This document shows positions 54,659 to 62,826 of a stretch of DNA of 64,000 nucleotides, in pieces. A program made the position numbers and the translations under genes. The notes under the pieces are model-generated. The model saw only the letters and a program-made list of their open reading frames with translations. It made no database searches and had not been told where the DNA came from. The stretch's first letter is position 1, and each line of letters opens with the position of its first letter. The DNA comes from CBDAQA01 sp965247815. GTDB lineage: Bacteria > Planctomycetota > Phycisphaerae > Tepidisphaerales > Tepidisphaeraceae. Location of the stretch: assembly GCA_965247815.1 (NCBI GenBank), contig CBDFHW010000026.1:248001-312000 (forward strand). The letters are read 5' to 3'.

Positions 54659-55753
54659 ATGGCATTAGAAGTCGGAATCGTCGGTCTGCCCAATGTCGGG
54701 AAAAGCACCTTGTTTAACGCCCTCACAGCGGCGGGGGCGCTGGCGGCGAATTATCCGTTCGCGACCATCGAACCGAATGTGGGTGTGGTGGCGGTGCCGG
54801 ACCATCGGCTGGAGACAATTCGGCAGTTCATCCAGAGTGAAAAAATCATCCCCGCCAGCCTGCGCGTAGTCGACATTGCCGGCATCGTTAAAGGGGCCAG
54901 CACGGGCGAAGGGCTGGGAAACAAGTTCCTGTCGCACATCCGCGAGGTCGACGCGATCCTGCACGTCGTGCGGTGCTTCGAAGGAGGCGACATCATCCAC
55001 GTGATGGAATCGGTCGACCCGCTCCGGGACATCGACATCATCGACACAGAACTGGCGCTTGCAGATCTGGACACGGTTTCCAGCTCTTTGGAAAAGACCG
55101 AACGCCTCGCCCGCGGCGGAGACAAGGACGCGGTCGCCAAGGCTGACCTGCTGAAGAAATGCAAGGTACAGCTCAACGACGGCAAACCCGTCCGAGCGAT
55201 CGAGCTGAATGTGGACGAGAAAAAGATCATGCGGTCGTTGGGGTTGATCACGGCTAAAAAAGTGCTGTACGTCGCCAATGTCGACGAAACCGACATCCAC
55301 GGGAAAGGCCCGCTGGTGCAGAAGGTGCGGGACCGGGCAAAGGCCGAGGGCGGCGGGGTGGTGCCGGTGTGCGGGAAGCTGGAAGCCGAACTGTCGGAAC
55401 TGGATCCGGCCGATCGGCAGGAAATGCTGTCGAGCATGGACTTGGAAGAGCCGGCGCTGGCGACGCTGACCCGCGAAGCCTACCGCTTGCTGGGTCGGCA
55501 GAGTTATTTCACGGCCGGGCCGAAAGAAATTCGCGCTTGGGATATTGCTGTCGGTGCGACTGCCCCGCAGGCCGCGGGGGTGATCCACACCGATTTTGAG
55601 AAAGCGTTCATCCGGGCCGAAGTCTACACGCTCGACGATCTAAAAGCTCATAAAGTCGAATCAGCTATCAAGGCCGCTGGGAAGATGCGGGCCGAAGGCA
55701 AAGGGTACGTAATGCACGACGGAGATATCGTGCATTTCCTCACGGGCGCGTAA
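54659..55753 (+). CDS. ychF: redox-regulated ATPase/GTPase YchF (Obg-like)
   Basis: YchF is a ribosome-associated P-loop ATPase linked to stress responses. The 364-residue protein has G1 GLPNVGKST, G3 as DIAGIVKGAS, an NVDE motif in VANVDETD at the base-recognition position (typical of YchF, explaining ATP preference), a coiled-coil (DTVSSSLEKTERLARGGD), and the C-terminal TGS domain (RAWDIAVGATAPQAAGVIHTDFEKAFI). ATG 54659 starts at MALEVGIVGLPN. It lies divergent from rpsO. Confidence 0.97.
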   Translation: MALEVGIVGLPNVGKSTLFNALTAAGALAANYPFATIEPNVGVVAVPDHRLETIRQFIQSEKIIPASLRVVDIAGIVKGASTGEGLGNKFLSHIREVDAILHVVRCFEGGDIIHVMESVDPLRDIDIIDTELALADLDTVSSSLEKTERLARGGDKDAVAKADLLKKCKVQLNDGKPVRAIELNVDEKKIMRSLGLITAKKVLYVANVDETDIHGKGPLVQKVRDRAKAEGGGVVPVCGKLEAELSELDPADRQEMLSSMDLEEPALATLTREAYRLLGRQSYFTAGPKEIRAWDIAVGATAPQAAGVIHTDFEKAFIRAEVYTLDDLKAHKVESAIKAAGKMRAEGKGYVMHDGDIVHFLTGA

Positions 55754-55817
55754 GCGAATTTCGTTAATCGACACTTGCCTGTTAGGATTGTGTGCGGATA
55801 ACCCTTGGCTACTTTTG

Positions 55818-57464
55818 ATGACTTCAGACCGCGATCCAATCCTCGACGACAGTTCCCGGTTGCTCGCTTTGCAGCAGACCGGGCTTGTCGACTCACCGCC
55901 TGAAGAGTCATTCGACCGGCTGACCCGACTCGCCAGCCGATTCCTGAACGCGCCGGTCGCCTTGATCTCGCTGGTCAACAGCGAGCGACAATTCTTCAAA
56001 AGTTCGGTGGGCCTGCCGCAACGGGTTGCAGAACAACTCGCGCCATTGTCGCATTCGTTTTGCCGGCATGTCATTGCGACAGGCAAACCTCTGATCGTCG
56101 ACGACGCACGATTAAATCCCGTGCTGAATACGAATCTGGCGGTTCCGTTGGGTGTGATCGCCTACGCCGGGATGCCACTGACCAGCCAGGACGGCCACAC
56201 ACTCGGATCGTTCTGCGTCATCGACAAGGTCCCGCGTAAATGGACCGCGGACGAACTCGGAATCTTGGGTGAACTTGCCGGTTGTGTCATGACGGAAATT
56301 GACCTCCGGCAGGCCCGTGACGTGGCCGAGGCGGCGAGTGCGTCGAAGGACAAGTTCCTCGCGTTTCTATCCCACGAACTGCGCGGGCCGCTTACGCCGG
56401 CGCTGCTCACGGCGTCGGCCATGGAAAATGACGAGCAATGTCCGACCCACATCCGCGAAGAAGCTCTTTTGATTCGGCGGAACATCCAGCTCGCCACACA
56501 CATGGCCGACGACCTGCTGGACGTGACCCGGCTCGCCGCCGGGAAGCTGGAACCGCAGTTTCACAGCACAGACTTGCACGACGTTATCAGGACTGCCGTC
56601 GCGCAGTGCACGGCCGGAGCCAAAGAAAAATCGATTCGCATCACCACCGAGCTCCGGGCCGGCCAGTTCTCGATTCGGGGTGACGGCCCCCGGCTCATTC
56701 AGGTCGTCCAGAACGTGCTCAGCAATTCAATCAAATTCACCCCGCAAGAGGGCTCGGTCTCGGTCAGCACCGCGAACGTGAACCACGAGGTGTTGACCGA
56801 GATTGCCGACACCGGCCGGGGCGTCGACCGCGGATTCTTGTCGAAAATGTTCGAGCCTTACGAGCAGGCCGACCGGGAGTCCGCGCGGGACCATCTGGGG
56901 CTCGGCCTGGGGCTTACCATTTGTCGCGGAATCGTCGAGGCGCATCAGGGAACGATCTCGGCCCGGAGCGGCGGAAAAGGAAAGGGAACGACGATCGCTA
57001 TTCGGCTGCCGCTGGCAGCCACCGGCACGTCCGGCGGCGTGGTCCCGGTAATCGAGGGAACGAAAGCCGACCCGGCCGCGAATCGTCTACGAATTATGCT
57101 GGTCGAAGACCACGACGACACCCGCCGGGTGATGACACGCCTTCTTAAAAACATGAAGTTTTCCGTTGTGACGGCCAGTTGCATCGCCGAGGCCGTGCAG
57201 ACCGCCGCCGAGCACGAACTGGACCTGGTCATCAGCGACATCGGTCTGCCCGACGGGACCGGTCTGGAACTGATGCAGCAACTTCTAGCGAGCCGACCCG
57301 TCACCGCGATCGCGCTGACCGGGTACGGCACCGAAGCCGACACCGAACTGACACGCGCCGCGGGATTCACAGCCCACCTGACCAAGCCGATCGATTTTAA
57401 AGATCTGGTAGAGGTCATCGACCGGGTCACCCGCCGATTGCCCGCCGCAGTCCCCGCGTTATAG
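55818..57464 (+). CDS. hybrid sensor histidine kinase with GAF and receiver domains
   Basis: This is a 548-residue cytoplasmic hybrid kinase without membrane segments. Residues 8-170 are a GAF domain (LQQTGLVDSPPEESFDRLTRLASRFL, LSHSFCRHVIATGKPLIVDDARL, GSFCVIDKVPRKW). HisKA follows with the phospho-acceptor His in AFLSHELRGPLTPALL, then a HATPase with N box VQNVLSNSIKFT and the DTGRGVD and GLGLGLTICRGIV boxes. Residues 420-540 are a receiver (MLVEDHDDTRR, phospho-acceptor in DLVISDIGLPDGTG, Lys in LTKPIDF). No output domain is present, so it hands the signal to another protein. The ATG at 55818 is used; GTG 55788 is possible. Its stop codon lies inside the -10 box of the tRNA-Arg promoter. 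Confidence 0.93.
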   Translation: MTSDRDPILDDSSRLLALQQTGLVDSPPEESFDRLTRLASRFLNAPVALISLVNSERQFFKSSVGLPQRVAEQLAPLSHSFCRHVIATGKPLIVDDARLNPVLNTNLAVPLGVIAYAGMPLTSQDGHTLGSFCVIDKVPRKWTADELGILGELAGCVMTEIDLRQARDVAEAASASKDKFLAFLSHELRGPLTPALLTASAMENDEQCPTHIREEALLIRRNIQLATHMADDLLDVTRLAAGKLEPQFHSTDLHDVIRTAVAQCTAGAKEKSIRITTELRAGQFSIRGDGPRLIQVVQNVLSNSIKFTPQEGSVSVSTANVNHEVLTEIADTGRGVDRGFLSKMFEPYEQADRESARDHLGLGLGLTICRGIVEAHQGTISARSGGKGKGTTIAIRLPLAATGTSGGVVPVIEGTKADPAANRLRIMLVEDHDDTRRVMTRLLKNMKFSVVTASCIAEAVQTAAEHELDLVISDIGLPDGTGLELMQQLLASRPVTAIALTGYGTEADTELTRAAGFTAHLTKPIDFKDLVEVIDRVTRRLPAAVPAL

Positions 57465-57465
57465 T
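57438..57465 (+). promoter_or_regulatory. promoter of tRNA-Arg inside the kinase 3' end
   Basis: TTGCCC (57438-57443), a 16-base spacer and TATAGT (57460-57465) make a fair sigma-70-type promoter 13 bases before the tRNA-Arg gene. It overlaps the last codons and stop of the kinase gene. Confidence 0.55.
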
Positions 57466-57478
57466 GACCGCGTGTGCA

Positions 57479-57552
57479 GCAGCCGTAGCTCAGTTGGATA
57501 GAGCAGCGGATTTCTAATCCGCCGGTCAGTGGTTCGAATCCACTCGGCTGCA
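57479..57552 (+). tRNA. tRNA-Arg (anticodon TCT)
   Basis: The 74-base gene folds as a standard cloverleaf: acceptor GCAGCCG with CGGCTGC, D arm GCTC-AGTTGGATA-GAGC, anticodon stem GCGGA/TCCGC with loop TTTCTAA (anticodon TCT), T arm AGTGG-TTCGAAT-CCACT, and discriminator A. It reads AGA (and AGG). The CCA end is not encoded. Confidence 0.97.
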
Positions 57553-57577
57553 ATGACGAGCCGGCGGCGGCGACAAC

Positions 57578-57605
57578 TCGACAACCGGTCGGTCGCCGTT
57601 ATAAT
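57578..57605 (+). promoter_or_regulatory. promoter of tRNA-Leu
   Basis: TCGACA (57578-57583; one mismatch to TTGACA), a 16-base spacer and a perfect TATAAT (57600-57605) lie 12 bases before the tRNA-Leu gene. This is the best sigma-70-type promoter in the window. Confidence 0.75.
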
Positions 57606-57617
57606 CTCGACCCGGCC

Positions 57618-57699
57618 GCCCAGGTGGCGAAATTGGCAGACGCACTACCTTGAGGTGGTAGCGCCGCAAGGCATGCAGGTTCAAGTCCTGTCCTGGGCA
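57618..57699 (+). tRNA. tRNA-Leu (anticodon GAG)
   Basis: The 82-base class II tRNA has acceptor GCCCAGG with CCTGGGC, a D arm GCG-AAATTGGCAGA-CGC, anticodon stem CTACC/GGTAG with loop TTGAGGT (anticodon GAG), a long variable arm (CGCCGCAAGGC) and T arm GCAGG-TTCAAGT-CCTGT, with discriminator A. It reads CUC and CUU. Confidence 0.97.
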
Positions 57700-57703
57700 T
57701 TAG

Positions 57704-57728
57704 ACCCGTCGAAAGACGGGTTTTTTTT
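57704..57728 (+). terminator. intrinsic terminator after tRNA-Leu
   Basis: ACCCGTC (57704-57710), the stable loop GAAA and GACGGGT (57715-57721) form a 7-bp stem followed by eight T residues (57721-57728), four bases after the tRNA. Confidence 0.92.
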
Positions 57729-57947
57729 CGCGCTCAGTTTGTCTTTTTGTGACCCGCAACAATTCCAAAGCTAACTACCACGTTGCCACTGCGGGACACG
57801 CGTACCCGGTCGCCGGATGATGACACGGGACTTTTCTGGATTCATCGTGAGTTCATTTCAGCCCGTTAATTGTTCGCCAGCGGCTCGTGGTTTTTGATCA
57901 CCGGGGTTTCTTCGGTGACGCTGCAGCCGATCTTTGAAAGGAATCCC

Positions 57948-58346
57948 ATGACGCAGAAACAGATCCTCGTTTTCACCCTGAGCATCGTCGGCATGCCGGG
58001 GCTCGGCAGTATTGCACGGGCGGCGGAGCCGTCGCGCATCACAGTCCCGCATCTGCTGATGATGGAAGACATGGGCGATAAAAAAGAGGAGAAGAAGGAA
58101 GAAAAGAAAGGCGGGAAGGAAGAGAAGATTGCCGTCGACAAACTGCCGGCGGCCGTGACTGAAGGTGTGAAGAAGGAAATGCCGACCGGGACCATCACCG
58201 ACGCGGAGAAAGAAACCGACGACGGCAAAACGATTTACGAACTGGACGTGACCGTCGCCGACACCGTGTACGAAGTGAAGGTCAGCGAAGAGGGCAAAGT
58301 GTTGAGCAAGGAAGTCGACAAAGAGGACACCAAAGAAAAGAAATGA
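57948..58346 (+). CDS. exported PepSY-like protein
   Basis: This is a 132-residue protein with a signal peptide (residues 1-26, ending IARAAE), a Lys/Glu-rich segment (KKEEKKEEKKGGKEEK, residues 45-60), and then a small PepSY-like domain (KLPAAVTEGVKKEMP, DDGKTIYELDVTVADTVYEVKVSEEGKVL). PepSY domains usually act as inhibitors or modulators in the periplasm. The ATG at 57948 has AAGG upstream. It stands alone after the tRNA-Leu terminator. Confidence 0.75.
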   Translation: MTQKQILVFTLSIVGMPGLGSIARAAEPSRITVPHLLMMEDMGDKKEEKKEEKKGGKEEKIAVDKLPAAVTEGVKKEMPTGTITDAEKETDDGKTIYELDVTVADTVYEVKVSEEGKVLSKEVDKEDTKEKK

Positions 58347-58448
58347 CGTCGAGGCGACTGCGGGCGAACATCTGCTCGCCCGCAGTTGCATGGTTTCAAG
58401 GTGACGGCAGAATGCTCGATCATGACCGGTGACACCTTTTGAATTGTC

Positions 58449-59291
58449 GTGCTTTGCTTAGTGGGGCTGATCGCTGGGTTAAAACTCGTTGCTGTACTGC
58501 CACAGCCAAACGAGATGCCGGCAGTTGGTCGGGAGGACGCCCACCACTACGCTGTGGCGATGCCGAAGGTCACACTTCCCAAATCCTACTTTTGTCAGAG
58601 GATAGATCGTCTGCTTACCCTTACCGGGCACGGAGCGGACCCTGCCTGGAGCCGGGCCGAGTGGACCGACGATTTCGTCGATATTGAAGGCGATAAAAAG
58701 CGTTCGCCGCGATTCCGCACCCGGGCCAAATTGCTGTGGAACGATCAGTTTCTGTACGTGTTCGCTGAATTGCACGAACCGCACGTCTGGGGGACGCTGA
58801 CCGAAAAAAACGCGATCATTTTTCATGATAACGATTTTGAAGTGTTCATCGATCCCGACGGCGGCGGTGAAAACTATTACGAGTTCGAGATGAACGCGCG
58901 GAATACGATCTGGGAGCTGACGCTCGTCAAGCGATACACCCAGGGCGGGCCGGCGATTCATGGTACGAACTTGCCCGGATTAATCAGCGCCGTGCACATC
59001 GACGGCACGCTGAATGACCCGACCGATATCGACCGCGGTTGGTCAGTCGAGATCGCTTTCCCGTTTTCAGGGCTCGCGAAACATCGACGCAACGGCCCGT
59101 GCCCGCCGAAACCGGGCGATCAATGGCGGATTAATTTCTCGCGCGTCGAATGGACCCACGAAGTGCTCGATGGAAAGTACCGCAAGGTGCCACGCGAGGT
59201 GAAGCCGGAAGACAACTGGGTCTGGTCGCCACAGGGGTTGATCGATATGCACCAGCCGGAACATTGGGGATTCCTGCACTTCGAACGATAA
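58449..59291 (+). CDS. carbohydrate-binding family 9-like exported protein
   Basis: This is a 280-residue protein. The N-terminus (CLVGLIAGLKLVAVLPQ) resembles a signal peptide, which supports the GTG at 58449, although ATG 58515 or 58560 would begin closer to the domain. The rest is a CBM9-like beta sandwich: WSRAEWTDDFVDIEG, LLWNDQFLYVFAELHEPHVWG, HDNDFEVFIDPDGGGENYYEFEMN, and WSVEIAFPFSGL. The pattern fits proteins that bind sugar chain ends, and stand-alone versions are common in planctomycetes and Bacteroidetes. Enzymatic activity is not evident. It is followed by the Tim44-like gene. Confidence 0.8.
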   Translation: MLCLVGLIAGLKLVAVLPQPNEMPAVGREDAHHYAVAMPKVTLPKSYFCQRIDRLLTLTGHGADPAWSRAEWTDDFVDIEGDKKRSPRFRTRAKLLWNDQFLYVFAELHEPHVWGTLTEKNAIIFHDNDFEVFIDPDGGGENYYEFEMNARNTIWELTLVKRYTQGGPAIHGTNLPGLISAVHIDGTLNDPTDIDRGWSVEIAFPFSGLAKHRRNGPCPPKPGDQWRINFSRVEWTHEVLDGKYRKVPREVKPEDNWVWSPQGLIDMHQPEHWGFLHFER

Positions 59292-59407
59292 TTTTTAGTT
59301 CTGTGTCAGGCAGTGGATGGGCTGATTTTGTTCCGAGAAATCGAGTGGCCTTCAGCGATGATGGCGTTACCGCTCGACGGGAGCGGGCGGTATGCTGCTG
59401 CGTAGAC

Positions 59408-60961
59408 ATGTCACAGTGTTTGAATAAATTCACGATCGTCTGGCTGGTGCTGCTGTCCGTCGCACCTCAGATTTTGTCGCCATCTATGGCGGAGGCCCGC
59501 GCCGGCGGGGGGCAGGGGTACAGCGGCGGCGGGGGCCACAGTGGTGGGGGCGGCGGATACAGCGGCGGCGGCGGGCATTGGAGTGGTGGCGGGAGCAGCG
59601 GTGGGGGCAGCGGCGACGGACAGTTTATCTTCCAGATCATCTTCTATTGTTTTACGCACCCGGCGATCGGAGTACCGCTCGCGCTGATCATCGCGGCGTT
59701 CATCTATTTCCAGTACTTCAACGCGACCCCGGTGCGGTCCGACACCCGGTCCAGGGATCTGGCGCTGTCCGGTAGCGTGTTGGACCAGGGAATCGCGGAG
59801 ATCCGCCAGCACGATCCGAACTTCGATCCCGGGGCATTTTTCGACCGCGTCGGCGGTGGGTTCCTGAAACTGCAGGCCGCTTGGTGCGCGCAAGACCTGA
59901 AGGTCGTTCGGCCATTCATATCCGACGGGATCCACGAGCGGTTCTCGCTCCAGTTCGCGGAACAGAAGTCTGAAGGCTACCGCGACCACATGGACGGACT
60001 TCGGGTAGCCCAGATCGCGATCGCCGCGGCGCGGTCGGACGACATTTATGACCAGTTGTCCCTCATGATCCGAGCGGCCGCTGTCGACTTCCCGGTCTCG
60101 CTCGCCGACGGCGCGCAACTGTCCGGCTCACGGCAACTCGAACCGTTCACCGAGGTCTGGTCGTTTCTGCGACGCCGGGGCGCGAAGACGATCGTCGGAC
60201 AGCCCGGTTTGCTCGAAGGAAACTGCCCCAACTGTGCCGCGGAGATCGCAATTAACGAATCGACCAACTGCACCAACTGCGGGGCGCTGCTCAGAAGCGG
60301 TGAATACGACTGGGTGCTGGCCGAGATTACGCAGGAATCGGAATGGAAACCGGGCGACCGCGGGCCGGTTCCAGGGCTCGACGCGCTGCGGCAGTCCGAC
60401 GCTGATCTGAACGTGCAGGCTCTGGAGGATCGCGCTTCGGTGATCTTCTGGCGGAAGGCGGCGTCCGACCGGCTCGGGAAGCTCGACTCGATGCGGAAGG
60501 TAACGTCGCCGAGATATCTCGACCTGTACTCCACCAGGCTTCGGGGTGCCGCTGCAGAACGGACTTATTTCGGCGACTGTGCGGTCGGCGCGGTCGACAC
60601 GTTAAAATTTATTCCTGCGGCCGCCGATTCGTCGCCGGACAAAGCGTTGATCGGCATACGCTGGTCCGGCTACAGCATGAACGTCGGCCCGGACGGGTCG
60701 CGGTCGAAGGTCGGCGATAACGACCCGCACCACACCCTGTTCGTGCTGATGCGGAAAGCGGGGGTTAAAACGGAGGTTGCCAAAGGAATCTCATCGGCAC
60801 ATTGCCCGAACTGCGGGGCACCCGAGGCGGGCGGGGTGAACGGTGCCTGCGAGTTCTGTGGTACAACGCTGAACGACGGCAGCAGCGGCTGGGTGCTCGA
60901 CGACATTATCAGCTTCAGCGACCCGAAAGCTCAGCAACTGTTCGCGGGGTCTGGGACTTAG
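59408..60961 (+). CDS. Tim44-like domain membrane protein with zinc ribbons
   Basis: This is a 517-residue protein. Residues 1-31 are a signal or first anchor, residues 32-72 a Gly/Ser-rich linker (SGGGGHSGGGG-like), and 75-100 a membrane segment (FIFQIIFYCFTHPAIGVPLALIIAAFI). Residues 130-270 match a bacterial Tim44-like domain (DPNFDPGAFFDRVGGGFLKLQAAWCAQDL). Two zinc ribbons follow, CPNC-x10-CTNCG (about residues 277-292) and CPNC-x10-CEFCG near the C-terminus, each attached to a repeat of the Tim44-like region. ATG 59408 has the signal-like MSQCLNKFTIVWLVLL. Its function in bacteria is unknown, possibly membrane protein quality or transport. It is followed by the yqeY gene. Confidence 0.82.
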   Translation: MSQCLNKFTIVWLVLLSVAPQILSPSMAEARAGGGQGYSGGGGHSGGGGGYSGGGGHWSGGGSSGGGSGDGQFIFQIIFYCFTHPAIGVPLALIIAAFIYFQYFNATPVRSDTRSRDLALSGSVLDQGIAEIRQHDPNFDPGAFFDRVGGGFLKLQAAWCAQDLKVVRPFISDGIHERFSLQFAEQKSEGYRDHMDGLRVAQIAIAAARSDDIYDQLSLMIRAAAVDFPVSLADGAQLSGSRQLEPFTEVWSFLRRRGAKTIVGQPGLLEGNCPNCAAEIAINESTNCTNCGALLRSGEYDWVLAEITQESEWKPGDRGPVPGLDALRQSDADLNVQALEDRASVIFWRKAASDRLGKLDSMRKVTSPRYLDLYSTRLRGAAAERTYFGDCAVGAVDTLKFIPAAADSSPDKALIGIRWSGYSMNVGPDGSRSKVGDNDPHHTLFVLMRKAGVKTEVAKGISSAHCPNCGAPEAGGVNGACEFCGTTLNDGSSGWVLDDIISFSDPKAQQLFAGSGT

Positions 60962-60984
60962 ATCGAACTTTTTCGGAGGCCGGA

Positions 60985-61419
60985 ATGGACTTGCTCACGC
61001 GATTGCAGAACGACATGAAGACCGCATTGAAAGCGGGACAGAAGGATCGATTGCAGGTGATCCGAATGCTGTTGAGTGACGTGAAAGTGATTGACCTTTT
61101 ACCGGGTAAACCGACTGCCGAGGCGGTTGTCGAGGCATATGCAAAGAAGCTGCGGAAAAGCGCCGAGGAATACCGGAAGATCAATCGGCTCGACGAGGTA
61201 ACCAAGCTGGAATCCGAAATGGCGGTCGTCGACGAATATTTGCCCAAGCGGGCGAGCAGCGGAGACACCGAGGCGCTGGTGAACCAGTTCGTCGCCGAAA
61301 ATAGTTTCACCGAGAAGCAGGCCGGCCAGGCAATGGGCGCGTTCATGAAATTGCACGGCGCTGCAGTCGACCCGGCGGTAGCAAACCCGATCCTGCGAAA
61401 AGCACTAACTGGAAAATGA
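60985..61419 (+). CDS. yqeY: GatB/YqeY domain protein
   Basis: This is a 144-residue stand-alone YqeY protein that resembles the tRNA-binding tail domain of the amidotransferase GatB. It may influence tRNA handling, but the function is not settled. Motifs: DLLTRLQNDMKTALKAGQKDRL, RMLLSDVK, YRKINRLDEVTKLESEMAVVDEYLP and the C-terminal MGAFMKLHGAAVDPAVANPILRKAL. ATG 60985 has CGGAGG at ideal spacing. It lies 24 bp after the Tim44-like gene, so it may share its transcript. Confidence 0.93.
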   Translation: MDLLTRLQNDMKTALKAGQKDRLQVIRMLLSDVKVIDLLPGKPTAEAVVEAYAKKLRKSAEEYRKINRLDEVTKLESEMAVVDEYLPKRASSGDTEALVNQFVAENSFTEKQAGQAMGAFMKLHGAAVDPAVANPILRKALTGK

Positions 61420-61467
61420 TCGTCATCTGCATGGTAGCGGAGCACCGCCCGGGGTGGCGGGGTTTCG

Positions 61468-62820
61468 TCAGGCCGGATCGTAACCGGCCGACGCAAGGGT
61501 CGGGCGTATCGTGTGGTCCAGGGCGGGCGTGACGGCGGGCGGTGACGCTACGAGGGTCCCCGGCGGGGTGCTCCGATTCAGCGTTCGTTCATAAAGTCCG
61601 ATCATCCGCGGCAGCACCGCTTCGAGGCTGTAGTTTTCGGTGATCAGTTTCTCGGCGGCGCGGCCGAGCGGTCGGTATTGGTCGGGATCTTTCAGAACGT
61701 TCAATGCTTCTGCGACGAAGCCATCGACGTCAAAGAACTCCGCGAGCAGGCCGTTCTCGCCGTCGTGAATCATTTCCTTGACCGGTGCCGTTGCCGAGCC
61801 GAGAACGACTGCGCCACAGCTCATTGCGTCCATCATGCTCCAGGAAAGCACGAACGGGACGGTCAAGTAAAGGTGCAGGTCGGTGGCGGCCAGCAATCGC
61901 GACAACTCGTCGGGCGCAATCCTGCCGACGAAATGCATCCGGCTTAGCTCGAAGTTCCCGCGTGCGATGACCCAGTCCTTAAACGTCTTGGCCTGCCCGA
62001 TGTATGCCGAGTCCCCGCCGTAGGCGATGCGATCGGACCCGACGACGATAAAAATAACGTCATTGAATTCCTTCATGACGCGGTCGGCGACCCGCATGAA
62101 GATGTCGAACCCGCGCATGCTCTCGAACCCGCGACTCACATAGGTGACGACCCGGGTCGTGGCGGGCACGGGGATGCCCGCGAGCGTGCGCGGTCCCCGC
62201 GCGGCAAGTGGGGGGCGGAGCGCGTCGCCTCGACTGTTGTAATGCGCCCTGTCAACACCGTCGAAGATCAGTTCGAGCTTGGGAACGTATTCGCCGGGAA
62301 ATCGGGACCTCTGAAAGTTCGTCGGCGTGTAGGCCGCGTCGCAGTTTTGCAGATCGAGCAAAATCATCGCGTTGCGGGCTCGGGCGCGCATGTATTTCTG
62401 GTCGTCGAGTACCCATTTGAGGTCGTGACGGAAGTCCATGTCACTGTCGGGACCGTGCGCGTGGTAGTAGTACTCGAACAAATTGATGCAAGGCACGTCG
62501 GGGTACAACTCGCGAAGAAACAGCGTGCTCCCGAACCCGCTATGCCCGACGATCAGATCGGGCTTGTAGTCCTTTTGCGCTTTCATCGCCTGGTACACGG
62601 CGTCGGAATGCCAGATCGTGTTCTCGAACGTGCGCGAACAGAAGTGATTATGGGCGGTCGCGCCGCCGGCGAGCTTGTACTGAATCTTCTTAACGCCGCC
62701 GACAAGACCTGCCGGGGTTTCGCTGACGAAACTGCAATCCCAGTTCAGCTTGTCGACCAGATACGCAGCGATGTGTCCGAATTGCGCGGGAAAGTTTTGG
62801 TGCACGAACAGGATGCGCAT
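61468..62820 (-). CDS. family 4 glycosyltransferase
   Basis: This is a 450-residue GT-B glycosyltransferase. The N-terminal half has MRILFVHQNFPAQFGHIAAYL and DLIVGHSGFGSTLFL, typical of one planctomycete/cyanobacterial GT4 group, and VVTYVSRGFESMRGFDIFM opens the C-terminal donor domain. There, SMMDAMSCGAVVLGSATAPVKEMI holds the E-x7-E region. No membrane segment is seen, so it acts at the inner face of the membrane. The acceptor is unknown and no other polysaccharide gene adjoins it. It starts six bases after the CPBP gene, on the same strand. Confidence 0.9.
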   Translation of the reverse strand: MRILFVHQNFPAQFGHIAAYLVDKLNWDCSFVSETPAGLVGGVKKIQYKLAGGATAHNHFCSRTFENTIWHSDAVYQAMKAQKDYKPDLIVGHSGFGSTLFLRELYPDVPCINLFEYYYHAHGPDSDMDFRHDLKWVLDDQKYMRARARNAMILLDLQNCDAAYTPTNFQRSRFPGEYVPKLELIFDGVDRAHYNSRGDALRPPLAARGPRTLAGIPVPATTRVVTYVSRGFESMRGFDIFMRVADRVMKEFNDVIFIVVGSDRIAYGGDSAYIGQAKTFKDWVIARGNFELSRMHFVGRIAPDELSRLLAATDLHLYLTVPFVLSWSMMDAMSCGAVVLGSATAPVKEMIHDGENGLLAEFFDVDGFVAEALNVLKDPDQYRPLGRAAEKLITENYSLEAVLPRMIGLYERTLNRSTPPGTLVASPPAVTPALDHTIRPTLASAGYDPA

Positions 62821-62826
62821 GTCGGC

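Noticed and set aside
59515..59610. Short tandem-like repeats that might suggest a CRISPR or minisatellite
   Set aside because: They are codons of the Gly/Ser-rich linker of the Tim44-like protein, in frame, without spacers.
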